Made by a program: the position numbers and the translations under genes
Assembly (NCBI GenBank): GCA_052144935.1
Contig: JBKQPR010000269.1
Span: 1-13,911 of the forward strand
Reading direction: 5' to 3'
Length of the DNA: 13,911 nucleotides
Source: JOPF133 sp052144935
GTDB taxonomy: Bacteria > Acidobacteriota > Terriglobia > Bryobacterales > Bryobacteraceae
Part shown: positions 5,510 through 13,689 of the stretch, piece after piece
Layout of the letters: each line of letters opens with the position of its first letter
How positions within the stretch are numbered: position 1 is the first letter of the stretch
Notes under the pieces: model-generated
The model's database searches: none
The model's input: the letters and a program-made list of their open reading frames with translations, nothing else
What the model was told of the DNA's origin: nothing

Positions 5510-7837
5510 ATGAAGCCACTCTGTCGTGTCGCGGTTCTCGGGGCGGGAACCATGGGGTCGCGCATCGCGGCCCACTTCGCCAATGCCCGGTACCCGGTGG
5601 ATCTGTTGGATACCGTGCTACCCGGGCAGCCGCCGAACGCCGCCGCGTTGGCCGGAATCGAGGCGGCCGCCAGCCAGAAGCCGGGCGGTTTTTTCACCGC
5701 TTCCTCGCGCAGTCTCATCACCGCCGGCAACTTCGAGGACGATCTGCCCCGCGTGGCGGCGTGCCAGTGGATCGTCGAGGCCGTCTCCGAAAACCTGGCC
5801 GTGAAGCGGAGCTTGCTCGGGCGTGTGGCCGAGGTCCGCACGGCCGGCACAATCGTATCCACCAACACCAGCGGCATTCCACTGGCCCACATCGCCGAGG
5901 GCTTCCCCGGCGAGTTCCGCGCGCATTTTCTGGGCGCGCACTTTTTTAATCCGCCGCGCTACCTGCACCTGGTGGAGATCGTTCCCGGCCCGGAAACCAC
6001 GCCCGAGGTGCTGGCCTGGGTGTCGCGCTTCTGCGATCTGTACCTCGGCAAGGGGGTGGTCCCGTGCAAGGACACCCCCAACTTCATCGCCAACCGCATC
6101 GGGTGCTTCTTTGGCGCGACCATCCACAAACTCACCTTGGAGGGCGGCTACACGGTGGAGGAGGTCGACGCGCTCACCGGCCCTCTGATCGGACTGCCCA
6201 AGAGCGCCAGCTTCCGGCTGGTGGATATCATCGGCTTGGATGTGTGGGCGCACGTGCTGCGCAACCTGCACGAGCTGGTTCCGCACGATCCCGCTCGCAG
6301 CCTCTACCAGGTGCCGGAATTCATGGAGCGCATGATCGAGCGCGGCTGGCTGGGCGAAAAGCGCGGCCAGGGCTTTTACAAGCGCGTGGGCAAGGGCGCG
6401 GAGAAGGAAATTCATGCCATCGATCTGAAGACGCTGGAGTATCATCCGGCGCAGAAGACAACGGTTGAAGTAACGGACGCCGCCGGGCGGCCGATCGAAG
6501 ATCTGGACCAACGCCTGCGCGCCCTGGTGGCCCCCAGCGATCATGCCGACCGCGCCGGGCAGTTCCTCTGGCCGCTGCTGCGCGACCTGTTTCTATACTC
6601 GGCCGCGGTGGCGCCCGAGATTGCCGGCCGGATCGTGGAGATCGACCGCGCCATGCGCTGGGGCTACGCCTTCAAGCTCGGCCCATTCGAAATGTGGGAC
6701 GCCTTGGGCGTTCCGGAAACCATCGCCCGCATGAAGCGCGATGGCTGTGCCGTGCCGGCCGCCGTCGAGAATGTCAGTTCCTTCTATGAGGCGGCCGACC
6801 GGGACGGCGCGCCCGGAACGCGCTACTTCGACCTGGCGGCGGGCGCCTGGAGCGAACTGGAGCCGCGGCCCGGCGTGCTGGCGCTGGGGGAAATCAAACG
6901 CGCGCGCGGAGTCGTGAAGCGCAACCCGGGAGCCTCGCTGGTGGATCTGGGAGATGGCGTGCTGTGCCTCGAATTCCACAGCAAGCTGAACGCGCTGGGC
7001 GAAGACGTGGTCCGCATGGCGATGGAGGCGGTGGCTGAGCTGGAAACCGGATGGGAAGGCCTGGTGGTGGGCAACCAGGGCGAGAATTTCAGCGTAGGGG
7101 CCAACCTGACGACGGTGCTGCCCGCGGCCCAGGCTGGCCGGTGGGACGAGTTGGATGCCGCCGTGCGCCACTTCCAGCAGGCCGTTATGGCGCTAAAGTA
7201 TGCGCCCAAACCGGTGGTGGCCACGCCGTTCGGGATGGCGGTGGGCGGCGGCTGCGAGATGGTTCTGCACGCCACGCGCGCGCAGGCTTCAGCCGAGACG
7301 TATATGGGGCTGGTGGAGACCGGAGTGGGCTTAGTGCCGGCGGGGGGCGGCTCGAAAGAGATGCTGCTGCGTCTGGGCGATGCCCGGCGGGCCTTCGATC
7401 TGATCAACTACGGCAAGGTGTCCACCAGCGCCGGGAACGCGCGCGAGATGGGCCTGTTGCGGGCCGGGGATGGCATTTCGATGAACCCCGAGCGGCTGCT
7501 GGCGGACGCTAAAGCCGCCGTCTTGGCGCTGGCCCCTAGCTACACGCCCGGCACGCCCCGGCAAGACATCGCGGTGGAAGGCGAGGCCGGCTACGCGGCG
7601 CTGAAGCTGGGCCTGTACCTGGCGCGCGAGGCCGGCTATATCACGGAGTTCGATACCGTGGTCGGAGAAAAACTCGCGTACGTGCTGAGCGGCGGCCGCC
7701 CGGTGGGGCAGGCAACCGTATCGGAACAACTTCTGCTGGACCTGGAGCGCGAGGCTTTTCTGAGCCTTTGCGGCCAGCCCAAAACGCAGGAGCGCATGGA
7801 GTACATGCTGAAGAGCGGGAAGCCGTTGCGGAATTGA
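5510..7837 (+). CDS. fadN: 3-hydroxyacyl-CoA dehydrogenase / enoyl-CoA hydratase fusion (FadN type)
   Basis: A bifunctional 775-residue fatty-acid beta-oxidation enzyme that hydrates trans-2-enoyl-CoA and oxidises the L-3-hydroxyacyl-CoA with NAD+. The NAD-binding fold starts at residue 7 with VAVLGAGTMG (GxGxxG at 11-16). The dehydrogenase dyad is H144 in AHFFNPP and E156 in EIVPG, at the normal spacing of 12, with S121 and N195 also in place. The C-terminal dehydrogenase domains are at about 188-290 and 350-420. The enoyl-CoA hydratase domain is at about 478-660, with the oxyanion-hole segment VGGGCEM and both expected glutamates (E583, E603). The order, dehydrogenase first and hydratase last, is that of Bacillus FadN and the reverse of E. 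coli FadB. The gene starts at ATG without a clear ribosome-binding site and is followed 95 bases later by the thiolase, as in fadN-fadA operons. It is complete with no lesions. Confidence 0.92.
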   Translation: MKPLCRVAVLGAGTMGSRIAAHFANARYPVDLLDTVLPGQPPNAAALAGIEAAASQKPGGFFTASSRSLITAGNFEDDLPRVAACQWIVEAVSENLAVKRSLLGRVAEVRTAGTIVSTNTSGIPLAHIAEGFPGEFRAHFLGAHFFNPPRYLHLVEIVPGPETTPEVLAWVSRFCDLYLGKGVVPCKDTPNFIANRIGCFFGATIHKLTLEGGYTVEEVDALTGPLIGLPKSASFRLVDIIGLDVWAHVLRNLHELVPHDPARSLYQVPEFMERMIERGWLGEKRGQGFYKRVGKGAEKEIHAIDLKTLEYHPAQKTTVEVTDAAGRPIEDLDQRLRALVAPSDHADRAGQFLWPLLRDLFLYSAAVAPEIAGRIVEIDRAMRWGYAFKLGPFEMWDALGVPETIARMKRDGCAVPAAVENVSSFYEAADRDGAPGTRYFDLAAGAWSELEPRPGVLALGEIKRARGVVKRNPGASLVDLGDGVLCLEFHSKLNALGEDVVRMAMEAVAELETGWEGLVVGNQGENFSVGANLTTVLPAAQAGRWDELDAAVRHFQQAVMALKYAPKPVVATPFGMAVGGGCEMVLHATRAQASAETYMGLVETGVGLVPAGGGSKEMLLRLGDARRAFDLINYGKVSTSAGNAREMGLLRAGDGISMNPERLLADAKAAVLALAPSYTPGTPRQDIAVEGEAGYAALKLGLYLAREAGYITEFDTVVGEKLAYVLSGGRPVGQATVSEQLLLDLEREAFLSLCGQPKTQERMEYMLKSGKPLRN

Positions 7838-7846
7838 AAACGGGCG

Positions 7847-7911
7847 GCAACCGCTCCCTCACGGTCGCGGCTCCGACGGGAAATCCGGGCCGCGACAGAG
7901 GGAGCGGTTGC
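7847..7911. repeat. Long hairpin between the two fad genes (REP-like, copy 2; possible attenuator)
   Basis: GCAACCGCTCCCTC (7847-7860) pairs perfectly with GAGGGAGCGGTTGC (7898-7911), and an inner stem GTCGCGGC (7864-7871) pairs with GCCGCGAC (7889-7896). It is followed by GTTTTATCC, so it could partly terminate transcription after fadN and lower thiolase expression. The same core occurs at 2240 and 3266, so it is equally well explained as an inserted palindromic repeat. Confidence 0.75.
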
Positions 7912-7932
7912 GTTTTATCCGGGAGGGGGGAA

Positions 7933-9060
7933 ATGCGGGAAGCGGTGGTGGTGGATTGTTTGCGGACGCCCGTGGGAAAGTCGCCTCGCGGCAGTTTGCG
8001 GAATGTCCGGCCCGACGATTTGGGCGCCCTGGTGATTCGCGCGCTGCTGGATCGCTACCCGGCGGCGGCGGCCGAAATCGAGGACGTGATCATCGGTTGC
8101 GCCATGCCCGAAGGCGAAGCCGGCAACAACATGGCGCGCCAGTGCCTGCTCCGCGCGGGCCTGCCGGATTCCGTCACCGGCATGACCATCAACCGCTTCT
8201 GCAGCTCCGGATTGCAGGCCATCGCCCTGGCCGCCGACCGCATCCGCTCGGGCGGCGCGGATACCGTGATCGCGGGCGGCTCTGAATCCATGAGCATGAT
8301 CCCCCGCGGCGGTCTCAAGCCGGCGCCCAATCCCTGGTTTGTGGACCACTGGCCGGAAATCTACATGACCATGGGTCTCACCGCCGAGCGCCTGCAGCGC
8401 AAGTACGGCGTATCGCGGGAGGACGCCGACGCCTTCGCGCTACGCAGCCACCGGAATGCGGTAGGCGCCCAGCAGGCCGGCAGATTCGACGACGAAATCG
8501 TGCCCGTGAACGGCCTCCGCCGGGACGAAGGCCCGCGCGCCGATACCAGCCTGGAAGCGCTCGCCAAGTTAAAGCCGGTCTTCCACGCCAACGGCACGGT
8601 GACCGCGGGGAACTCCTCGCAAACCAGCGATGGCGCGGCTGCGGCCCTGGTCATGTCCGAGGAAAAGGCGCGCGAGCTGGGGCTGAAGCCCAAGGCCCGT
8701 TTCGTGAGCTTCGCCACGGCGGGCGTGCCGCCGGAGATCATGGGCATCGGTCCGGTGGTGGCCGTCCCCAAAGCGCTGGCGCTGGCTGGGCTGAAGCTCG
8801 ATGAGATCGGGGTCATCGAGCTGAACGAGGCCTTCGCCGTGCAGGCGCTGGCCGTAATCCGCGAGGCGGGGATGGATCCGCAACGGGTCAACCTGAACGG
8901 CGGCGCCGTCGCCCTGGGCCATCCGCTGGGGTGCACGGGCGCGAAACTTACCGCCACGATCCTGCGCGAAATGGAGCGGCGCGGGGCGCGCTACGGCATG
9001 GTGACCATGTGCGTGGGCGGCGGCCAAGGCGCGGCGGGAATTTTCGAGCGGCTGCAATAA
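7933..9060 (+). CDS. fadA: Acetyl-CoA acyltransferase (beta-oxidation thiolase)
   Basis: Degradative thiolase of 375 residues that cleaves 3-ketoacyl-CoA with CoA to acetyl-CoA and a shortened acyl-CoA, the step after the preceding gene's product. Start chosen at ATG 7933 because GGGAGGGGGG lies just upstream and the protein then begins MREAVVVDCLRTPVG, the standard thiolase N-terminus; a longer frame back to 7768 would overlap the upstream gene and the hairpin. The nucleophile is C90 in NRFCSSGLQA, the second active-site motif is NEAF at 298-301, the catalytic His is H330 in GGAVALGHPLGCTGA, and the general base is C360 in MCVGGGQG. All active-site residues are present. The length is slightly below the usual 390 or so. 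It is cotranscribed with the dehydrogenase/hydratase gene in all likelihood, subject to the hairpin between them. Confidence 0.93.
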   Translation: MREAVVVDCLRTPVGKSPRGSLRNVRPDDLGALVIRALLDRYPAAAAEIEDVIIGCAMPEGEAGNNMARQCLLRAGLPDSVTGMTINRFCSSGLQAIALAADRIRSGGADTVIAGGSESMSMIPRGGLKPAPNPWFVDHWPEIYMTMGLTAERLQRKYGVSREDADAFALRSHRNAVGAQQAGRFDDEIVPVNGLRRDEGPRADTSLEALAKLKPVFHANGTVTAGNSSQTSDGAAAALVMSEEKARELGLKPKARFVSFATAGVPPEIMGIGPVVAVPKALALAGLKLDEIGVIELNEAFAVQALAVIREAGMDPQRVNLNGGAVALGHPLGCTGAKLTATILREMERRGARYGMVTMCVGGGQGAAGIFERLQ

Positions 9061-9170
9061 ACCGTGGCGATGCCATCCGGCATCGTTCCCTTCACGAACC
9101 CGAAAATCATGGCCGCCCGCTGACTCGCCCCGCGACCACGCCGGACGGCTCGAATTGGCCGTAGTCCATC

Positions 9171-9327
9171 ACGTGGCGCAGGGGGTGCCCACTGGGCCCT
9201 TGCCTGCCGCGTCGGCACTCATGCCGGCGCCAGCCTTCGACACGGCATCACAATCGCAGACAGGTGTCGCGACGAGTCTTAGTCTCGACTTGGCCGCGCG
9301 GGCGCAGGGGCACCCACTGCGCCACGT
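9171..9327. repeat. Inverted repeat, 20-bp arms 117 bases apart
   Basis: ACGTGGCGCAGGGGGTGCCC (9171-9190) is complementary to 9308-9327 (GGGCACCCACTGCGCCACGT) at 19 of 20 positions. The 157-bp unit has no open frame and resembles a MITE-like element. No flanking target-site duplication is obvious. Confidence 0.65.
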
Positions 9328-9448
9328 TGGCCGGCGTTTGTCGGCGGCTCGCGTCGGGGTCAAGCCAACAGGAGGCGATGTGGCGGCCGGCGACCAGGCA
9401 GCACACGCCTTTTTTCGCAGTTCCGCGGGGTGGGACGGTGCGATGAGA

Positions 9449-9454
9449 TACAAT
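9449..9454 (+). promoter_or_regulatory. Candidate -10 element, probably leaderless transcript
   Basis: TACAAT (5 of 6 to consensus) lies 11 bases before the ATG at 9466, with no room for a Shine-Dalgarno sequence. If used, transcription would start at or near the start codon. No clear -35 hexamer is visible. Confidence 0.45.
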
Positions 9455-9465
9455 AATTGACAGTA

Positions 9466-9969
9466 ATGCAAGTACTCCAGGCGGGCCAGCACAAACTGAT
9501 CTATCTCGAACTGCAGTCGGAGATGGTGACGAACATCGCCCGGCAGGCGGGGTTCGAGACCAAGACGAAAGACGGGCAGCGGTTCATCCAGCTCGAACTC
9601 AGCGCTCCCGGACGGCAAGCCCCGTTGCGCCTGTTCGACGCCGCCGATCCGGCCAACCTGGGGTGGTTTTCGCGCTGCATTTTTTATGTGGATGGGCGTA
9701 CGGGGACGGTGATGCAAACGCCCATGACGCTGGCCAACAAGCGCGACCGCGGAGGCAAATTGCAGCGCAACTGCGTGCTGCTGGGGATCTCCAAGGAACT
9801 GCCGGCGACCTTCCGGCTGCCTGGAAAACAGCCTCTCACCGAGCAGGTATTCTATCCACTGCTGTTCAACTTTCTGACGGCCCTCATGAAGACCGGCGTG
9901 GCGGTATGCGGCGGCGGAGTGGTGCAGCCGCTGGCCGGACGCACGGAGACTCTCGGATCGCGGAATTAG
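9466..9969 (+). CDS. Hypothetical protein, 167 residues, not recognised
   Basis: I do not recognise a family. Start taken as ATG 9466 (MQVLQAGQHKLIYLELQSEM); a TTG at 9457 in the same frame is possible but would overlap the apparent -10 element. The protein has no signal peptide or strong membrane segment and looks like a soluble mixed alpha/beta protein. It has alternating strands in the first 110 residues (IQLELSAPGRQAPLRLFDAA, CIFYVDGRTGTVMQTPM), a helix at about 127-142 (QVFYPLLFNFLTALMKTGV), and a Gly-rich stretch CGGGVVQPLAG. Two cysteines (C103, C148) are not arranged as a metal site. Codon use is like that of its neighbours, which supports a real gene. Its stop is 26 bases from the stop of the convergent receptor gene; GGCGCCG and CGGCGCC around the two stops could form a shared weak terminator hairpin. 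Confidence 0.65.
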   Translation: MQVLQAGQHKLIYLELQSEMVTNIARQAGFETKTKDGQRFIQLELSAPGRQAPLRLFDAADPANLGWFSRCIFYVDGRTGTVMQTPMTLANKRDRGGKLQRNCVLLGISKELPATFRLPGKQPLTEQVFYPLLFNFLTALMKTGVAVCGGGVVQPLAGRTETLGSRN

Positions 9970-9995
9970 AAGACGGCGCCGAGGGCTGAATCCTG

Positions 9996-12545
9996 TTACC
10001 GCCGCGGCGCCCAACCGGCGATGAATGTCACCATGACGCTCCGTCCGGGCAGCATATTCAACTGATCGCCGGAATTCGGCACGAAAAGCGCGGTAGTCGT
10101 GGCCGCGACGGCGGGCGTAATTCCGACAATGTTGCGGCTGTTGGCGAGATTGTTGACCGACAGGCGGATCTTGCTCCCGCGGAAAAACGACCTGTTCTTG
10201 ATCGTGTAATTCGCAAACACGTTCACCTGATTGAACGGATTGATGGTAATGGCCTGGTCTGCCGGGTAGGGGAGCGAGAGTCCGTTGATCTTATAGGTGA
10301 TCGTGCCGTTGTCGTTGTAAAGCGTTCCCACACGCTTGTCGACCAGACCCATATCGAAGTTCCCGCGCCGCCACAGCAGGCTGACGGTTTCGACGTTCTT
10401 GGGCGTGTCCGCCACCCAGAGGCCGCCATTGGGATAGCTGGCTCCCTCTGCATACTTCGCCGAGCCGAGCGTGCCATTGGCGTACACCGAGAATCCCGCC
10501 CAGAGCACCGCGTTGCCCTCCGCTTCAAGACCTTTGGTATTGCTGGGGCCGGTGGGCACGAAGACCTCTTCATTGGTGGTTGGATCGGTGTACATATCGA
10601 AACCGTTCTGGAAGTGGACGTAGTAGGCGTCGGCATCCAGAGTCCAGCGGTGGCGCTTCAGCACCGTGCCGGTCTGATAGGTCTTAGCCAGGGTGGGCCT
10701 CTGCGGAACCAGGACCTGGCCGTTCGGAACGTCGAAGACGGCGCTCGGCGGAATAATGCTGCCCTCGCCCCACTGGGCATAGAGCGACCATGAGCTGTTG
10801 AGGTAGTAACGGGCCGCGATGTTCGGCAATACGTTGTTGTAGTCGATCGAGTGCGCGACAAACTGAACGCCGCCGACGCAGAACGGCGCCACGGTGGTGA
10901 CCAATGTTCCGCCCAGGCAGCCCACGATCTTTCCGTTGTCCTGGTACTGCACCAGCGACATGAAATAGTTCGCGGCCTTGACGCCCGCCGTAATCTCCAG
11001 CCTCGGCGCGGCGTGCCATTCCCATTCGGCGAAGGGCTGGGTGGACTCGGTGATGAAATGCTCGTGGAAATTCGGAAACGGGGTGTCGACCTGAGTCACT
11101 GGATTGGACGGGTACTGGTAACGGTCCGTGTACGCCCAGTCGAACCAGAGGCCGGTGCGGAAGATGCCCCACTTAGTTTCCTTACCGATCAGCAAAGTGT
11201 CGCCGGCATGACGGTACCCATTGAGCTTGTCGACGCCACTGGGTTTGGTGCTGGTGAGGTTGACCGTAGCTCCATTCTGGTAGAACTGTTTGTTCCAGTA
11301 CCGCGTGGTGTACGCTTTCGTATCCAGCTTCCATCCACCCCCCAGATAGGCAGTGTAGGCGGCGTATTCGAAGTCGGTCTGCACGTGATAGTTGTCGTAG
11401 CCGTAATAGTAGGGATCGGGCGTGCCGTTCGAAAGCAATGGGGTGCCGTCCAACAGGAAGTTATCGCCATACTGGGCGACTTGCGCGCGGGTCGGATTAG
11501 TCGTGTTGGGAGTATTGGTCCAGATGTCGACCAGCCCGCCATACAACGTGAGGGAGCTGCGGTTAGAAAGGCGGTACTGGTATTTGCCGTATCCCGCCAC
11601 GCGCTTCTGGCGGTTGTAGGTCTGATAACCGTCCGAAAGCAGTTGCTGGATATCCATCAGGAAGCTATTGCGGTTGCCCGGTCCGAAAAATCCGCTGTCG
11701 GCGTCAAGCTGCAGCAACCGCGTGTTCCAGGAGCCGTAAGTGATCGAGCCGCGAATGTCGGGATCGGGGAACAATTGCGGCGACTTCAGATTGATCGATC
11801 CGCCGAAGTTGGTGGGGCCGAAATTCGACGACAGGCCCGGGCTGCGGTCGAAATCCACGGTGTCGGTCCAGCCGCTGGGAAAGTTCGCCCAGGAATGGTG
11901 CGTCGGGGTATTGGTGTCTTCGAAGGGAATCCCGTCAAACGTCATCGTGTAATCCCCGTCCGGGAAACCGCGGAAGAATGTCTTGCCCTGCCCCAGCCCG
12001 ATCCCATTGGGATTGAGGCTCATGGTGCCCGGCGCATAATTCACGTACTCAGCGTAGTCCGCCAGAGGCGACATGAAATCGTGGATGAATTCCGAGCTGA
12101 CTTCGGTCTTGGCGGAAACCGCCTCGAGCGTGCTCTCCGAGGGCGCCGTGGCAGCCGCTACCGATACGGATTCGTTGACCGTGATGGCGGTCGTCACCGA
12201 CTCAACCGACATGGTAATGGGAACATCCAGGGTTGCGCCAGCGCTGACCTGACCGCCGGAACGGGTGGCCAAGGCGAAACCTGGCGCTGAAACGAAAATG
12301 GAATAGCTCCCGGGCGCGAGATCCGGAACCGAGAACTTTCCGTCGGAATCGGTTACCACCATGCGGGTGGCCCCGGTGGATGCGCTCCTCAACTCTACGG
12401 CGGCCGTTGGAATCGGCTTTCCGGCCTGGTCCAGGATCGTCCCGGAGATCGTTCCGCCCGGTTGCGCATAAAGACGGCTCATCCCCGCAGCGCAAAGCAA
12501 CACACCGACAGCAAAAAGGGAACGCGATAGCGTTTGTTTTGGCAC
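9996..12545 (-). CDS. TonB-dependent outer-membrane receptor with N-terminal carboxypeptidase-regulatory-like domain
   Basis: An 849-residue outer-membrane transporter energised by TonB. Start is GTG 12545, giving MPKQTLSRSLFAVGVLLCAA, a good signal peptide that ends near residue 28. Residues about 30-112 form a carboxypeptidase-D regulatory-like beta-sandwich (GTISGTILDQAGKPIPTAAV, TDSDGKFSVPDLAPGSY). A plug domain follows at about 150-260 (FFRGFPDGDYTMTFDGIPFE, NFGPTNFGGSINL), then a beta-barrel rich in aromatic strands, ending with the strand RSVMVTFIAGW and a short tail. It is shorter than the Oar-like receptors of about 1,100 residues common in Acidobacteriota and closer in size to iron-chelate or cofactor receptors. 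The substrate cannot be read from the sequence, and no neighbour points to one. The upstream gene runs in the same direction 219 bases away, so this gene probably has its own promoter. Intact, no lesions. Confidence 0.9.
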   Translation of the reverse strand: MPKQTLSRSLFAVGVLLCAAGMSRLYAQPGGTISGTILDQAGKPIPTAAVELRSASTGATRMVVTDSDGKFSVPDLAPGSYSIFVSAPGFALATRSGGQVSAGATLDVPITMSVESVTTAITVNESVSVAAATAPSESTLEAVSAKTEVSSEFIHDFMSPLADYAEYVNYAPGTMSLNPNGIGLGQGKTFFRGFPDGDYTMTFDGIPFEDTNTPTHHSWANFPSGWTDTVDFDRSPGLSSNFGPTNFGGSINLKSPQLFPDPDIRGSITYGSWNTRLLQLDADSGFFGPGNRNSFLMDIQQLLSDGYQTYNRQKRVAGYGKYQYRLSNRSSLTLYGGLVDIWTNTPNTTNPTRAQVAQYGDNFLLDGTPLLSNGTPDPYYYGYDNYHVQTDFEYAAYTAYLGGGWKLDTKAYTTRYWNKQFYQNGATVNLTSTKPSGVDKLNGYRHAGDTLLIGKETKWGIFRTGLWFDWAYTDRYQYPSNPVTQVDTPFPNFHEHFITESTQPFAEWEWHAAPRLEITAGVKAANYFMSLVQYQDNGKIVGCLGGTLVTTVAPFCVGGVQFVAHSIDYNNVLPNIAARYYLNSSWSLYAQWGEGSIIPPSAVFDVPNGQVLVPQRPTLAKTYQTGTVLKRHRWTLDADAYYVHFQNGFDMYTDPTTNEEVFVPTGPSNTKGLEAEGNAVLWAGFSVYANGTLGSAKYAEGASYPNGGLWVADTPKNVETVSLLWRRGNFDMGLVDKRVGTLYNDNGTITYKINGLSLPYPADQAITINPFNQVNVFANYTIKNRSFFRGSKIRLSVNNLANSRNIVGITPAVAATTTALFVPNSGDQLNMLPGRSVMVTFIAGWAPRR

Positions 12546-12722
12546 CTATTCAGATTACTGGCGATCGATGACAATAGTATGACTAGAATGTTAAAACCCC
12601 AAACCGCGGAACGTGCCGGCGCCTCCACAGAATTGCACGAACGTTGCCAGGCAAAAGCCTCGAGTGACCCAGCGGCTGGAGCCTCCGCCGGTTCCCCCGC
12701 CGAGCCGGCTTCAACGACACGG

Positions 12723-12822
12723 CGCCTGGCGAGCCGTTCCTGCGAGGAATCGGCAGGTTCCGCATCAACCGTGCGCCGAAGCGGTCAGCCGTGTATTCTT
12801 CGCGGGGACGGCTCGCCAGGCG
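12723..12822. repeat. Inverted repeat overlapping the 3' end of the carotenoid gene
   Basis: CGCCTGGCGAGCCGT (12723-12737) is perfectly complementary to ACGGCTCGCCAGGCG (12808-12822). The right arm lies inside the last codons of the carotenoid gene and the left arm in the gap before the receptor gene. It could fold at the end of the carotenoid mRNA and protect it or terminate it, but there is no T tract. Confidence 0.55.
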
Positions 12823-13595
12823 AGCAGGGCGAAGGGTCCCATGGCGACGAGCGAGGCCAGCACGCAGGCGCGGGTGATCCCGGAGACCCGCCATAGGACC
12901 CCGGCGGGATCGGCAACCACGGCAGTGGCGGGCGGCGGAAGCGCGATCAGCATGTTGCCGGCCGCGCAAAGGCCATAGTACAGCACCGCCATCCGCCAAT
13001 AAGCGAGAGGCAGGGACGCGGCGCCGGCGGGGCGGCGCCGGAGATACAGCGCGAACAACTGGTAGAAGATATAGACGGTAAGATACCAGCCGAAAAAGTT
13101 CGTAAGTGGGGACCCGAAGTACGCGCCTCCGTTTCGCCAGATCCAACAGCGCAGGACGGTGGACCACACCGGTTCCATGGCGACATCCCAGGCCACCATG
13201 GCGAAGGCGGCGACGGCGGGGACCAGGAACAGACGCTGGCCGGCGATGGGCCCCGCGGGTCCGCAAACCAGCAGGCGGCCAATGGTGAAGGCAAGGTATC
13301 CGATCCCCTGATAGGCCAGGCCGAGCATCACTGGGACCAGGAACAGCTTGGGTCCCATCGCATCGGTGAAGTAGTAATGCCCGAACGGAAAGCCAGTGAG
13401 GATACTGAGATTCTCGAAGAAGTTGCCGATGACGAAGCTGAGGGCGGCAAACAGCAGGATCCCGCGCAGACGATACCCGAGGGACCCATGAATGAGGGCG
13501 AACAGGAGCGGCGGCAGGACATGCAGCGCGACCATGAGCGGCATGGCAACGCCTGGAAATAGTTGCAGCACGCGGGCGAGGGCGTAGACCGCCAC
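12765..13595 (-). CDS. cruF: Carotenoid biosynthesis membrane protein (CruF-like, carotenoid hydratase family)
   Basis: Polytopic inner-membrane protein of 276 residues from GTG 13595, with about seven hydrophobic segments. Motifs that I recognise from the CruF/bisanhydrobacterioruberin hydratase family (Pfam Caroten_synth) are NFFENLSILTGFPFGHYYFT at 58-77, then GPKLFLVPVM, AWDVAMEPVW at 135-144, and WIWRNGGAYFGSPLTNFFGW at 151-170. Family members hydrate the 1,2 double bond of acyclic carotenoids; which step this one performs is not shown by the sequence, and no other carotenoid gene is in the window. The start is uncertain: the GTG falls inside a hydrophobic segment (ALWALVAVYALARV) and has no ribosome-binding site, whereas GGGAGGT at 13647-13641 would suit a rare ATT start at 13631, giving 288 residues. 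The stop is TGA at 12767-12765. Confidence 0.82.
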   Translation of the reverse strand: MAVYALARVLQLFPGVAMPLMVALHVLPPLLFALIHGSLGYRLRGILLFAALSFVIGNFFENLSILTGFPFGHYYFTDAMGPKLFLVPVMLGLAYQGIGYLAFTIGRLLVCGPAGPIAGQRLFLVPAVAAFAMVAWDVAMEPVWSTVLRCWIWRNGGAYFGSPLTNFFGWYLTVYIFYQLFALYLRRRPAGAASLPLAYWRMAVLYYGLCAAGNMLIALPPPATAVVADPAGVLWRVSGITRACVLASLVAMGPFALLAWRAVPAKNTRLTASAHG

Positions 13596-13689
13596 AAGGG
13601 CCCACAGAGCGGCCTTGGCGAGCGGTGAAATTTTCGAAAGACCTCCCTTTTGGGCGCTTATTGCGCCCCGACAATAGGAACCGGTTCCC

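Larger units (their letters stand above)
9061..9465. other. Intergenic region after the thiolase gene
   Basis: About 405 bases with no supported gene. The main content is the 20-bp inverted repeat at 9171-9327. The last 20 bases carry a candidate promoter for the gene at 9466. Confidence 0.6.

Noticed and set aside
5011..5575. Several open frames between pit and fadN
   Set aside because: They run through dispersed palindromic repeats and have the composition typical of spurious repeat translations.
7768..7932. Upstream extension of the thiolase gene
   Set aside because: It would overlap the end of the dehydrogenase/hydratase gene and translate the hairpin; the ATG at 7933 has a strong ribosome-binding site and the family's normal N-terminus.
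9061..9465. Possible acyl-CoA dehydrogenase (fadE) remnant after the thiolase gene
   Set aside because: No frame in this gap shows any acyl-CoA dehydrogenase motif; the space is occupied by an inverted repeat.
10851..12290. Plus-strand 479-residue frame
   Set aside because: It is the antisense shadow of the TonB-dependent receptor gene and lacks any domain.
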